From assembly GCF_001905005.1 (NCBI RefSeq), contig NZ_LWKZ01000027.1, forward strand, positions 657,892 to 721,891: DNA of 64,000 nucleotides. Direction: 5' to 3'. The notes under the pieces were generated by a model. It ran no database searches. It was not told the origin of the DNA and saw only the letters and a program-made list of their open reading frames with translations. Made by a program: the position numbers and the translations under genes. The first letter of the stretch is position 1; the number at the start of each line of letters is the position of its first letter. Origin of the DNA: Streptomyces sp. CB02923 (lineage in GTDB: Bacteria > Actinomycetota > Actinomycetes > Streptomycetales > Streptomycetaceae). Positions 8,054-16,625 of the stretch are shown in pieces.

Positions 8054-8649
8054 GGAATCCCTCTCCACGGCCCCGGGAGTCCCCCTGGTGCCGTGGCGCG
8101 GACGCTTCTTGCGTCCGCGGACCGCGGCACCCCGCCCGCCGCGGGGTGGTGCCGGTCGTGCTCGGTAGTGCTGCGTACGGTGCATCCGGTGCCACACGAC
8201 TCGGCTCGTGTGCCGTGTCTCGCGTGGCGTGCCGGCCGTGGTGCGGGCCGGCGGTGGATGCGGACGGCGGGCGTCCCCGGGTGGTGCTCGGTGCACACGG
8301 CCGGAGAATCTAGGGAGGCTCACGCCCTGTTATCAACCGTGGCGCCGTCCCACCTGGCCAGTCAGGCGTTACCGGAGGTATCAGCCAAATCCGGCCACCC
8401 ACTTGATTCCTTGATTTCCGCATTTGTCACCCTGACACCCCGACGATCTGTGACCCACCTCACCAGCTCAACTTCCGTGCCCACAGCACAAGTTGGCAGG
8501 GAGTGATCGATTCCGGTCCATAGCTCACACTCCGCTTCGAACGGTTCGATTCCGTACCCGGCCGCGCGTGACTCCTGCCACAGATCGCCCGTTGTCCTGG
8601 TACGAGCCGGGGGCCCCCGGCAGCCCGCGCAACGATCGAGGAGCCATCC
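8054..8649. other. Divergent intergenic region, no gene seen
   Basis: This 596-bp region separates the minus-strand LysM-Rpf gene from the plus-strand gene at 8650. About 8054-8300 is the transcribed leader of the Rpf gene. The section 8330-8580 is less GC-rich and should hold the promoter of the rightward gene. A GAGGAG ribosome site at 8638-8643 serves the GTG at 8650. No open frame looks coding. Confidence 0.5.
8307..8336 (-). promoter_or_regulatory. Promoter and long leader of the LysM-Rpf gene
   Basis: On the minus strand TTGATA (8331-8336) and TAGATT (8307-8312) are 18 bp apart, a good vegetative promoter by eye. Transcription would begin near 8300, giving a leader of about 250 nt down to the ATG at 8053. 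That leader contains several GC-rich self-complementary stretches. It lacks the hallmark segments of a ydaO (c-di-AMP) riboswitch that I could recall. Confidence 0.55.
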
Positions 8650-9468
8650 GTGCCGCGCATGCTCGACGTCAGTGACGACGTTCGCGCCGAGATCGGTGAC
8701 GAAGAAGCCGACCGCCTGCTGGCCGGTGGCAACGCCCCCGGCAACTACGACTGCACCTCCTGCCGCACCCCCGGCGACAGCGACCAGGAGCGCACCAGCA
8801 CCGTCCTGTTCGTGGGCGAGGAGACCGCGGTGCTCGCCTTCGCCCACGCGTCGTGCATCCCCTCGCAGGTCGTGCCGGTCTCCGAGGAGCAGCTCCAGGG
8901 CGCCGTGCGCTCCATCACCGGCGAGGACGGCCGGGCCGCCGAGCCCGCCGGACCGCCGCCCGCCACCCCGTTCGCCGCCCTCCCCGGCGAGCACCGGCAG
9001 GCGACACTCGGTGTCACCTGCGGCCTGGTCCTGGTCGAGAACGACCTGCGGCCCGCGCTGGTCGTCGAGCCCGCCGGGCCCATCGCCCGCCCCGGCTCCA
9101 CCGAACCGGGCGACGCGTTCCTCCCGCTGCTCCTGGAGCACGGTTTCGCCCCGGTCGCCGACATGGCCGTACTGCCCTCCCCCAACCCGGGCTGGTCGGT
9201 GCTGCTGGCCGCCGGGCAGCTGCACGCCATCCTCCAGCCGGGCGCCGACGGCGGCCAGCCCAGCTCCTGGTGGCAGGCCCACCAGCCGCTGCCCGTCTCG
9301 GACGGCTGGCGCGCCGCCGCCGCCAAGGCCCGCACCGTCCTGGTGTACGCGGCGCCGGTGGGCGCCGTCGGCCACCAGCCGCGGGAGGACCTGATGCGGG
9401 AGGCCATGGAGAAGGCCGCCGCCGAGGACCGGCTGGTGGCCGCCTCCATGCCGCTGGCGGGCACCTGA
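8650..9468 (+). CDS. Conserved Streptomyces protein of unknown function
   Basis: A 272-residue soluble protein begins at a GTG with a good ribosome site (GAGGAG, six bases upstream). The N-terminus has a Cys pair motif (NYDCTSCRTPGD) resembling a small zinc knuckle, followed by a beta-rich segment (TVLFVGEETAVLAFAHASC). A second half contains VTCGLVLVENDLRPALVVEP and a WWQAHQPLPVSDGWR region. I do not recognise the fold. No signal peptide or membrane segment is present. It is monocistronic between its own promoter region and a strong hairpin at 9490-9531. Proteins of this type seem common next to der in Streptomyces. Confidence 0.75.
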   Translation: MPRMLDVSDDVRAEIGDEEADRLLAGGNAPGNYDCTSCRTPGDSDQERTSTVLFVGEETAVLAFAHASCIPSQVVPVSEEQLQGAVRSITGEDGRAAEPAGPPPATPFAALPGEHRQATLGVTCGLVLVENDLRPALVVEPAGPIARPGSTEPGDAFLPLLLEHGFAPVADMAVLPSPNPGWSVLLAAGQLHAILQPGADGGQPSSWWQAHQPLPVSDGWRAAAAKARTVLVYAAPVGAVGHQPREDLMREAMEKAAAEDRLVAASMPLAGT

Positions 9469-9489
9469 CCGGGACGGCTCCCGCCTTCA

Positions 9490-9531
9490 GGCGCCCCGGC
9501 TCCGCCCCGCACGGGACGGAGCCGGGGCGCC
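9490..9531 (+). terminator. Hairpin terminator after the 8650 gene
   Basis: A perfect 15-bp stem (GGCGCCCCGGCTCCG and its complement) with a 12-nt loop begins 22 nt after the stop codon. Confidence 0.7.
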
Positions 9532-9629
9532 GCTGCCCGCCAGGGCCGCGAGCCGGTCGCACTCCCCGCCGATCAGCCGATTCTTCGCAGAGCCCGCATC
9601 CCGGGAGCATCCGGGTCGTTGGCACAGAC

Positions 9630-10028
9630 GTGCACGCATACGACCCCTCCTCCCGCGTCCCGTATCCCTACCAGATCCCCGGTATGCGCCCGTCGCACGA
9701 CGCGACCACGGCGACCATGGCGGCCCCCCACCCCGCCCCCGCCTCGGCCACGCCGATCTACGACTCGCTGTACGCCGAGTACCGCCGCTCCTTCCGCGCG
9801 CTGCCGGGGGACCGGAGCGGGGAGGAAGGGCTGAGCGCCGAGGCGATGCGGAGCATCTGGGGCCGCACGACCACCGCGACCGGCCACCTCCCGTCGGCCG
9901 GCCACTGGGAGCCGGTCCCCCGCCAGCAGTACCACGGCCACCCGCACCACGGGGGCGGCCACCACCGGGGCCACTTCCCTCCGGCGCTGCCGCCGGCGCC
10001 CCGCGAGTACCGCCCGCACGGCCACTGA
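9630..10028 (+). CDS. Small TPIYD-motif protein with His-rich tail
   Basis: The 132-residue protein probably starts at the GTG at 9630 (VHAYDPSSRVPYPYQ). The middle holds TPIYDSLYAEYRRSFRALPG, a motif seen in small uncharacterised Streptomyces proteins. The C-terminal third is very rich in His, Pro and Gly (HGHPHHGGGHHRGHF), with about a dozen His, and could bind metal ions. It has no signal peptide or membrane segment. The function is unknown. The start is uncertain because no strong ribosome site is visible; the codon bias supports coding from about 9630 on. Confidence 0.6.
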   Translation: MHAYDPSSRVPYPYQIPGMRPSHDATTATMAAPHPAPASATPIYDSLYAEYRRSFRALPGDRSGEEGLSAEAMRSIWGRTTTATGHLPSAGHWEPVPRQQYHGHPHHGGGHHRGHFPPALPPAPREYRPHGH

Positions 10029-10061
10029 CCGCCCGCACGCCCTCCTAGGCCCCACCTGCTC

Positions 10062-10136
10062 TCGTACGCCCGCACATCCCTGTACGCCCCGCACAACCCT
10101 GTACGCCCCGCACATCCTCGTACGCCCGCACATCCC
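10062..10136. repeat. Four-copy short tandem repeat (GTACGCCC(C)GCACATCC)
   Basis: Four imperfect 18-20-bp units run head to tail (10062-10080, 10081-10099, 10100-10117, 10118-10136). They differ mainly in one C and one T/A position. They sit between the His-rich protein gene and the terminator of der. Confidence 0.75.
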
Positions 10137-10156
10137 GTGACTCCCGCGCACGAAAA

Positions 10157-10196
10157 ACGGTGGCGGGGCGGCCCCCAGGAGCCGCCCCGCCACCGT
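10157..10196 (-). terminator. Rho-independent terminator of der
   Basis: A perfect 16-bp stem (ACGGTGGCGGGGCGGC / complement, 8-nt loop) is followed on the minus strand by TTTTT (complement of 10153-10157). It lies 19 nt past the der stop. Confidence 0.85.
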
Positions 10197-10214
10197 CCGC
10201 CGTTGCGACGGCGG

Positions 10215-11675
10215 CTACTTCTTCTTGCTGCGCTTCTCGCGCACCCGTACGGAGATGTGGATCGGCGTCCCCTCGAAGCCGAACTCCTCACGCAGCCGGC
10301 GCTCGACGAAGCGGCGGTAGCCGGCCTCCAGGAAGCCGGAGGCGAAGAGCACGAACCGCGGCGGCTTGGTGCCCGCCTGCGTGCCGAAGAGGATGCGCGG
10401 CTGCTTGCCGCCCCGGATCGGGTGCGGGTGGGAGGCGACGATCTCGCCGAGGAAGGCGTTCAGCCGGCCGGTGGGGACGCGGGTCTCCCAGCCGTCCAGC
10501 GCCGTCTCGATCGCCGGGACCAGCTTCTCCATGTGCCGGCCGGTGCGCGCCGAGACGTTGACCCGCATCGCCCACGGGATCTGCACGAGGTCCCGCTCGA
10601 TCTCCCGCTCCAGGTAGAAGCGGCGCTCCTCGTCCAGCTGGTCCCACTTGTTGTACGCGATGACCAGCGCGCGGCCCGCCTCCACGGCCATCGTGATGAT
10701 CCGCTGGTCCTGGACGCTGATGGACTCGCTCGCGTCGATCAGGACGACCGCGACCTCGGCCTTCTCCACGGCGGCCGCGGTACGCAGCGAGGCGTAGTAG
10801 TCGGCGCCCTCCTGGAGGTGGACGCGCTTGCGGATGCCCGCGGTGTCCACGAACTTCCAGGTCTTGCCGCCCAGCTCGATCAGCTCGTCGACCGGGTCGC
10901 GAGTGGTGCCGGCCACCTCGTTGACGACCACCCGCTCCTCGCCGGCGACCTTGTTCAGCAGGGAGGACTTGCCGACGTTCGGGCGGCCGATCAGCGCGAT
11001 CCGGCGCGGCCCGCCGAGCGGGCCGCCGAAGGTCTGCGCGGGCGCCTCGGGCAGCGCGTCGAGGGCGGCGTCCAGCATGTCGCCGGTGCCGCGGCCGTGC
11101 AGCGCGGAGACCGGGTGCGGCTCGCCGAGGCCGAGCGACCACAGCATGGCGGCGTCCGCCTCGCCGGACGGCCCGTCCACCTTGTTGGCGACCAGCACGA
11201 CGGGCTTGCCGGCCCGGCGCAGCAGCTTGACGACGGCCTCGTCGGTGTCGGTGGCGCCGACCTTGGCGTCGACGACGAAGACCACCGCGTCGGCGGCCTC
11301 GATCGCGAACTCGGCCTGCATCGCCACCGAGGCGTCGATGCCCAGCACGTCCTGCTCCCAGCCGCCGGTGTCGACGACCTTGAAGCGGCGGCCGTTCCAG
11401 TCGGCCTCGTAGGTGACCCGGTCGCGGGTGACGCCGGGCCGGTCCTCGACGACCGCCTCGCGGCGGCCGATCATGCGGTTCACCAAAGTCGACTTGCCGA
11501 CATTGGGGCGGCCGACGACGGCGAGGACGGGCAGCGGGCCGTGCCCGGCCGCGGCGATGTCGCCGCCGACCTCCTCCGGGTCGAAGCCCTCCTGCGCGGC
11601 GAGCTCCATGAACTCCGTGTACTCGGCGTCACCAAGCGCACCGTGCTCGTCGCCGGTGGGGGTCTGGTCGTTCAT
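10215..11675 (-). CDS. der: Ribosome biogenesis GTPase Der (EngA)
   Basis: The 486-residue protein has the tandem GTPase layout unique to Der, which binds the 50S subunit and is needed for its maturation. The first G domain has GRPNVGKST (about residue 55), DTGG and NKVD. The second has GRPNVGKSS (about 228), DTAGIRKR and NKWD. The C-terminal KH-like domain ends in a Lys-rich tail (EKRSKKK). An acidic 45-residue N-terminal extension is usual in actinobacteria. It is the last gene of a minus-strand series with plsC and cmk, 65 bp from plsC, and ends in a strong terminator. Confidence 0.97.
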   Translation of the reverse strand: MNDQTPTGDEHGALGDAEYTEFMELAAQEGFDPEEVGGDIAAAGHGPLPVLAVVGRPNVGKSTLVNRMIGRREAVVEDRPGVTRDRVTYEADWNGRRFKVVDTGGWEQDVLGIDASVAMQAEFAIEAADAVVFVVDAKVGATDTDEAVVKLLRRAGKPVVLVANKVDGPSGEADAAMLWSLGLGEPHPVSALHGRGTGDMLDAALDALPEAPAQTFGGPLGGPRRIALIGRPNVGKSSLLNKVAGEERVVVNEVAGTTRDPVDELIELGGKTWKFVDTAGIRKRVHLQEGADYYASLRTAAAVEKAEVAVVLIDASESISVQDQRIITMAVEAGRALVIAYNKWDQLDEERRFYLEREIERDLVQIPWAMRVNVSARTGRHMEKLVPAIETALDGWETRVPTGRLNAFLGEIVASHPHPIRGGKQPRILFGTQAGTKPPRFVLFASGFLEAGYRRFVERRLREEFGFEGTPIHISVRVREKRSKKK

Positions 11676-11740
11676 GAAGTCCGTTCCTCGTTCTCCGTCA
11701 TCGGTGCCCGCTCGTCCGCGGGCCGCCGTTCAAGTCTCGT

Positions 11741-12421
11741 TCAGTGCCCGGTCAGGCGCCTGGCCTGGGCAAGGTGAGCGGTCAGCCGCTCCTGTATCCG
11801 CAGCGTCGCCGCGTCCAGCGCCGTACGGGTGCGCCGGCCGCTGCCGTCGCCCGCCGCGAAGGCGTCGCCGAAGACGACGTCGACACGGCTGCGCAGCGGC
11901 GGCACCGCCTTTATCGCCCGGCTCCGGCGCTCCGCGCTGCCCAGCACGGCCACCGGCACCACGGGCGCGCCGGAGCGCACCGCGAAGTACGCGAGGCCCG
12001 CGCGCAGCGAGGCGAAGTCGCCCTCGCCCCGGGTGCCCTCGGGGAAGATCCCCAGCACACCGTCGTTCTCCAGCACGGCCAGCGCGTCGGTGACGGCCTT
12101 CCGGTCGGTGCCGGAGCGGTCCACCTTCAGCTGGCCGATGCCGCGCAGGAACGGGTCCAGCGGGCCGACGAACGCTTCCTTCTTGATCAGGAAGTGCACC
12201 GGCCGCGGCGCGGTGCCCATCAGCATCGGGCCGTCCAGACCGTGCGCGTGGTTGACCGCGAGGATCACCGGGCCGGCCGACGGCACCCGCCAGGCGCCCA
12301 GCACCCGCGGCTTCCACAGCCCGTACATCAGGCCAATGCCGATGCGCCGCCCGACCGCGGCGCCGCCCGCGCTGGGCGCCCGGCCGCCGCCCGCGCCCGC
12401 TGCCGCGCCGCTGCGCGTCAC
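11741..12421 (-). CDS. 1-acyl-sn-glycerol-3-phosphate acyltransferase (PlsC family)
   Basis: The 226-residue protein should transfer acyl groups to lysophosphatidate in phospholipid synthesis at the membrane. The family motifs are visible: NHAHGLDG (the HX4D active site, with His instead of the usual Ser), IKKEAF, GIFPEGTRG for phosphate binding and PVVPVAVLG. The N-terminus is a Gly/Ala-rich disordered stretch of about 30 residues. The GTG start at 12421 overlaps the cmk stop (GTGA), giving translational coupling. An upstream start at 12469 would overlap cmk further and is less likely. Adjacent cmk-plsC-der order is typical of actinobacteria. Confidence 0.9.
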   Translation of the reverse strand: MTRSGAAAGAGGGRAPSAGGAAVGRRIGIGLMYGLWKPRVLGAWRVPSAGPVILAVNHAHGLDGPMLMGTAPRPVHFLIKKEAFVGPLDPFLRGIGQLKVDRSGTDRKAVTDALAVLENDGVLGIFPEGTRGEGDFASLRAGLAYFAVRSGAPVVPVAVLGSAERRSRAIKAVPPLRSRVDVVFGDAFAAGDGSGRRTRTALDAATLRIQERLTAHLAQARRLTGH

Positions 12422-13143
12422 CGCGCCGCCTTCGCGGCCATCGCCGCCTCGGTCAGGGTGACCACGCACTCGATGACCTGCTCCAGCGTGAGGTCGGTGG
12501 TGTCCACCTCGACCGCGTCGGCGGCCTTGGCCAGCGGCGAGGTCTTACGGGAGGAGTCGGCCGCGTCCCGCTTGACCAGGGCCTCGCGGGTGGCCGCCAG
12601 GTCGGCGGCGTCCTTGCCGGTCAGCTCACCGCTGCGGCGGGCCGCGCGGGCCTCCGGCGACGCGGTGAGGAAGATCTTCAGGTCGGCGTCGGGCAGCACG
12701 GTGCTGCCGATGTCCCGGCCCTCGACGACGATGCCCTCCGGGGCCGCGGCGGCGATCTCCCGCTGCAGCTCGGTGATCCGGGTCCGTACCTCGGCGACCG
12801 CGCTGACGGCGCTGACGGCCGAGGTGACCTCCTGGGTGCGGATCGGGCCCGCGGCGTCCAGGCCGTCCACGGTGATCGTCGGCGCGGCCGGGTCGGTACC
12901 GGAGACGATCACGGGCTTGACCGAGGCGTCCGCCACGGCGACGGCGTCCTTCACGTCGAGGCCGTTGCTCAGCATCCACCACGTGATCGCGCGGTACTGG
13001 GCACCGGTATCCAGGTAGCCCAGCCCCAGCTTGGCGGCGACGGCCTTGGAGGTGCTGGACTTGCCCGTGCCTGCGGGGCCGTCGATGGCGACAATCACTG
13101 CAGCCGGGGCGGTCCGGGCGGGGGTTTCCACGGTGTCGGGCAC
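12418..13143 (-). CDS. cmk: Cytidylate kinase
   Basis: The 241-residue enzyme phosphorylates CMP and dCMP. It has the P-loop GPAGTGKSS (about residues 21-29), GYLDTGAQYRA for nucleotide binding, VVEGRDIGSTVLPDA and the Arg-rich lid RAARRSGE. The length is usual for Cmk. The N-terminal 15 residues are Ala/Pro rich, so an internal GTG could be the true start. It is the first gene of the cmk-plsC-der group. Confidence 0.95.
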   Translation of the reverse strand: MPDTVETPARTAPAAVIVAIDGPAGTGKSSTSKAVAAKLGLGYLDTGAQYRAITWWMLSNGLDVKDAVAVADASVKPVIVSGTDPAAPTITVDGLDAAGPIRTQEVTSAVSAVSAVAEVRTRITELQREIAAAAPEGIVVEGRDIGSTVLPDADLKIFLTASPEARAARRSGELTGKDAADLAATREALVKRDAADSSRKTSPLAKAADAVEVDTTDLTLEQVIECVVTLTEAAMAAKAAR

Positions 13144-13276
13144 CTTCCTCGATCACGGGGCGGGACAGGGGCCGCCGCGTGGGGCCCCGCACAAGGTTAC
13201 TGGCAAGCAGCGGCGCACCGTGCAGCCCGTACGCCCCCGCCTCCGTATCGGCCCCGCCCCGGGCGCCGGACCCCGG

Positions 13277-14362
13277 CTACTGCCGTATCGACCAGCCGCG
13301 CTCGCGCAGCTCCGCCGCGAGCACCGGTGCCGCCTGCGGCTCCACCATGAGCTGGATGAAGCCCGCCTGCTGGCCGGTGGCGTGCTCGATGCGCACGTCC
13401 TCGATGTTGACCGCGGCCCGGCCGGCGTCCGCGAAGACGCGGGCCAGCTCGCCGGGCTGGTCGCCGATGTGCACCGCGACGATCTCGTACGCGGCCGGGG
13501 CGGCGCCGTGCTTGCCCGGCACCCGCTCGCGGCCCGCGTTGCCGCGCCGCAGCACGTCCTCGACGCCGCGCGCGCCCTCGGCGCGCCGGTCCTCGTCGGC
13601 GGCGTCCAGCGCGCGCAGTGCCCGTACGGTCTGCTCCAGGTCGGCCGAGACCTCGCTGAGCACGTCGGCGACCGGCCCCGGGTTGGCCGAGAGGATGTCC
13701 ATCCACATACGGGGCGCGGACGCGGCGATCCGCGTCACGTCCCTGATCCCCTGCCCGCACAGCCGTACCGCGGTCTCGTCCGCGCTCTGGAGGCGGGCGG
13801 CGACCAGGCTGGAGACCAGCTGCGGCGTGTGCGAGACCAGGGCCACGGCCCGGTCGTGGGCGTCCGCCTCCATGACGACGGGCACCGCGCGGCACAGCGC
13901 GACCAGCTCCAGCGCCAGGTTGAGCACCTCGGTGTCGCCGCCCTCGGCCGGGGTCAGCACCCAGGGGCGCCCCTCGAAGAGGTCGGCGGTGGCGGCGAGC
14001 GGTCCGGAGCGTTCCTTGCCCGCCATCGGGTGCGTGCCGAGGTACGCCGTCAGGTCGCAGCCCAGCGCCTCCAGCTCACGGCGCGGGCCGCCCTTGACGC
14101 TGGCCACGTCGAGGTAGGCGCGGGCGGCGCCCCGCCGCATCAGCGCGGCCAGCGACGGCGCGACGTGCGCGGGCGGTACGGCCACCACGGCCAGGTCGAC
14201 CGGGCCGGGCGGCTCCTCGGCCGTGCCCGCGCCGAGCGCGGCGGCGGTCTCGGCCTGATCCGGGTCGTGGTCGTCCAGGTACACCTGGACGCCGCGGCCG
14301 TGCAGCGCGAGGGCGACGGAGGTACCGATCAGGCCGGTGCCGATGACGAGCGCGGTCCTCAC
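13277..14362 (-). CDS. tyrA: Prephenate dehydrogenase with ACT domain
   Basis: The 361-residue enzyme oxidatively decarboxylates prephenate in tyrosine synthesis. It starts at the GTG at 14362 with the NAD-binding motif VIGTGLIGTS. Catalytic-domain motifs include THPMAGKERSGP (with the active-site His), VSHTPQLVSS and the GQGIRDVTRIAAS helix. A C-terminal ACT domain (EIVAVHIGDQPGELARVFADA ...) should allow feedback by tyrosine. The start overlaps the chorismate mutase stop (GTGA). A longer frame to 14587 lies inside aroH and is not credible. Confidence 0.95.
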   Translation of the reverse strand: MRTALVIGTGLIGTSVALALHGRGVQVYLDDHDPDQAETAAALGAGTAEEPPGPVDLAVVAVPPAHVAPSLAALMRRGAARAYLDVASVKGGPRRELEALGCDLTAYLGTHPMAGKERSGPLAATADLFEGRPWVLTPAEGGDTEVLNLALELVALCRAVPVVMEADAHDRAVALVSHTPQLVSSLVAARLQSADETAVRLCGQGIRDVTRIAASAPRMWMDILSANPGPVADVLSEVSADLEQTVRALRALDAADEDRRAEGARGVEDVLRRGNAGRERVPGKHGAAPAAYEIVAVHIGDQPGELARVFADAGRAAVNIEDVRIEHATGQQAGFIQLMVEPQAAPVLAAELRERGWSIRQ

Positions 14363-14721
14363 TGGGCGATGTCCTTCCGGAGGGCGCCGGCGGCACCGAG
14401 GTAGACGTGTGCGACCTCGGCCTTGGTGCGGTCGGTCTCGATGTGCGCGAGGACGCGCACCACGCGCGGCATGGCGCCCGCGATGTCCAGTTCCTGCGCG
14501 CAGATCAGCGGGACGTCGCTGATGCCCAGCTGCCGGGCGGCGACCGCGGGGAAGTCGCTGTGCAGGTCGGGGGTGGCGGTGAACCACACGCTGATCAGGT
14601 CGTCCGGGGCCAGGGCGTTGCGCTCCATGACGGCCGTCAGCAGCGCGGACACCTGCTCGTGCATGTGTCCGGCCTCGTCCCGCTCCAGTTGCACGGCCCC
14701 GCGTACCGCTCGTACCGCCAC
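14359..14721 (-). CDS. aroH: Chorismate mutase, AroH class
   Basis: The 120-residue protein converts chorismate to prephenate, feeding the tyrA product encoded next to it. It belongs to the small trimeric AroH class: RAVRGAVQLERDE near the N-terminus (active-site Arg), LISVWFTATPDLHSDFPA, and VPLICAQELDI...GAMPRVVRVLAHIET with the second active-site Arg. It starts with a GTG at 14721 and overlaps tyrA by 4 bp. Confidence 0.95.
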   Translation of the reverse strand: MAVRAVRGAVQLERDEAGHMHEQVSALLTAVMERNALAPDDLISVWFTATPDLHSDFPAVAARQLGISDVPLICAQELDIAGAMPRVVRVLAHIETDRTKAEVAHVYLGAAGALRKDIAQ

Positions 14722-14913
14722 GTCACCGCTCCCCTGACTTTCCGTGTACGGCGCCCGGCACGCGCCCCGCGCCCGCCGCCGTTTTCCTCCCCGTCAGCCT
14801 AGCCAGGTACGGGAGCGGAGCACGACGCCGCCCGGTCCGCGAGACACGGACCGGCCGGGGACGGAACGCGGCGCCCGTCCGGAAACGGGTCCCGGACACC
14901 TCCGGGGCCGGGA

Positions 14914-15393
14914 CTACCGCTGTCCGACGGTCCGGTACCGGCGGGCGGCGAGGTCCCGGAGCGCGGGGTCCTGGGGTATCTCGCCGTCGGGTGTCAGCCG
15001 GTCCACGGCCTGCGGCAGGGTGTGCGCGAGCTGCTGGGCCGCTTCCCGAGCGCTGACGCCGTTCTCCTCGGCTATCCGCCGCAGGGTCTCGCCGGGCAGC
15101 GCCTGTTCGACCTCTTCGGGGGTGACCGGCTCGTTGGCGCCGCGGCCCACCCAGGAATGCGCCTGCCGTCCCAGCTCTCCCTGGAGGAGTTTGCCGAGCA
15201 CGGTCTGTATGGCGCCTCCATGGCCGCCGTGGCCGCCCCCGTGGCCGCCCCCGTGGCCGGCTGGGCCGTGCCCCCCGGGGCCGGTGCCGCCGAGCGCCCC
15301 CATCAGCGAGCCGATGAGACCTGCCGTCACGCCGCCCGGACCGCCGCCGGGCAGCCGTCCCCGCAGTCTCCCGAGATCTGGTGATCCTGTCAT
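14914..15393 (-). CDS. YidB-like (DUF937) small protein with Gly/His-rich segment
   Basis: The 159-residue protein starts at the ATG at 15393. The N-terminal third is Gly-rich with a run of His-Gly units (GHGGGHGGGHGGHGG) that could bind metal or stay disordered. The C-terminal part (LGKLLQGELGRQAHSWVGRG, TPEEVEQALPGETLRRIAEENGVS, AQQLAHTLPQAVDRLTPDG) matches YidB-like proteins, a helical family of unknown function. It is separated by about 200 bp on both sides and seems monocistronic. It has no signal peptide. Confidence 0.8.
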   Translation of the reverse strand: MTGSPDLGRLRGRLPGGGPGGVTAGLIGSLMGALGGTGPGGHGPAGHGGGHGGGHGGHGGAIQTVLGKLLQGELGRQAHSWVGRGANEPVTPEEVEQALPGETLRRIAEENGVSAREAAQQLAHTLPQAVDRLTPDGEIPQDPALRDLAARRYRTVGQR

Positions 15394-15609
15394 GTCCGTG
15401 CCTTTCCACGAATTCCTGGCAGTCTCGACGAGACACCGGCTCCGGGGCTTACGCGACGCGTGACGTCTATCCAACGTACCGGCGCCCGGCGTTTGCGCCA
15501 CCCGGAATCCGGCTGGCGCAGACCGCTCCCACCAGCCACAATCCCCCCTCACGCGGTCCCCGGCCGCGGGCCGCGCCCGCACCGCGGACCACGGCGGTCC
15601 GGCGCGCCG

Positions 15610-16620
15610 TCACACATCCCACACCTTCCCCAGCCCCACCAGCTGGTCGCGGTACTCGATCCGGTCCGCCCACTCCGCGGGCCACGCCCCGGCGCCCAGA
15701 TGGGCACCGGCGAAGGCACCGGCGAGGCAGCCGATCGAGTCGGAGTCGCCGGAGGAGCAGGCGGCCCGGCGCAGCGCGGTCAGCGGCTCGGCGGGGAAGA
15801 GCAGGAAGCACAACAGGCCGGTGGCGAGCGCCTCTTCGGCGATCCACCCGGCGCCGGTGGCCAGGCACGGGTCGGCCTCCGGGTCGGGGGCGCGCAGCGC
15901 GGCGTCCAGCCGGTCCAGGGCGCCGAGGCACTCGTCCCAGCCGCGCGCGATGAAGTGCTCCGGAGCCGGGTCCCGGGCATGCCGCCACAGGTCGCCGAGC
16001 CAGTCGGCGCGGTAGACGGTACGGCTCTCGACCGCGTACGAGCGCAGCAGCCCGGTCAGCTCGTCCGGCCGGGCGCCCTGCGCGAGCAGGTGCACGGCGT
16101 ACGCCGTCAGGTCGCTGGCGGCGAGCGCGGTCGGGTGCCCGTGCGTGAGCGCGGACTGGAGCTGCGCGGCCCCGGAACGCTGCTCCCGGCTCAGCTTCGG
16201 CACCAGCCCCACGGGCGCCACCCGCATGTTCGCGCCGCACCCCTTCGAGCCGGTGCGGCTGGCCTCCACCCATGGCCGCGCGCCGTCGCTGAGCAGGCGG
16301 CAGGCGGTGAGGCAGGTGTTGCCGGGCGCCCGGTTGTTGTCCGGGGAGCGCCACCAGTCGACGTAGTTCCGCCGTACGGGCGGGAGCAGGTGCGCGGCGT
16401 CCAGACCGCCGTGCGCGGCCGCCATGGCCTTGCGCAGGCCGAGCCCGAGGGCGATCGTCATCTGCGTGTCGTCGGTGACGTACGCCGGGTCGGGCAGCGC
16501 CATCCCGCGCCACGGGCCGCTCTTGGCGAGGATCGCGGGTACGTCGTCGAACTCGGTCGGAAACCCGAGCGCGTCACCGAGCGCCAGCCCGATGAGCGAT
16601 CCGGTCGCGGCGGACGACAT
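15610..16620 (-). CDS. ADP-ribosylglycohydrolase (ARH/DraG family)
   Basis: The 336-residue protein should remove ADP-ribose from proteins or other acceptors. ARH metal-site motifs are present: GLALGDALGFPTE, VTDDTQMT (N-terminal Mg ligands) and GDSDSIGCLAGA (C-terminal Asp ligands). The start is the ATG at 16620. The upstream 45 bp carries a palindrome nested in a hairpin that covers the ribosome site, so its expression looks controlled. It stands alone between YidB-like and rluB. The ADP-ribosylated substrate cannot be inferred. Confidence 0.92.
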   Translation of the reverse strand: MSSAATGSLIGLALGDALGFPTEFDDVPAILAKSGPWRGMALPDPAYVTDDTQMTIALGLGLRKAMAAAHGGLDAAHLLPPVRRNYVDWWRSPDNNRAPGNTCLTACRLLSDGARPWVEASRTGSKGCGANMRVAPVGLVPKLSREQRSGAAQLQSALTHGHPTALAASDLTAYAVHLLAQGARPDELTGLLRSYAVESRTVYRADWLGDLWRHARDPAPEHFIARGWDECLGALDRLDAALRAPDPEADPCLATGAGWIAEEALATGLLCFLLFPAEPLTALRRAACSSGDSDSIGCLAGAFAGAHLGAGAWPAEWADRIEYRDQLVGLGKVWDV

Positions 16621-16625
16621 GAAAG

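Noticed and set aside
8054..8306. ydaO (c-di-AMP) riboswitch in front of the LysM-Rpf gene
   Set aside because: Expected for rpfA-type genes, but the conserved GGTGAATC-like and GGGGACCC-like blocks are not both present, so I did not annotate it; a covariance search would decide.
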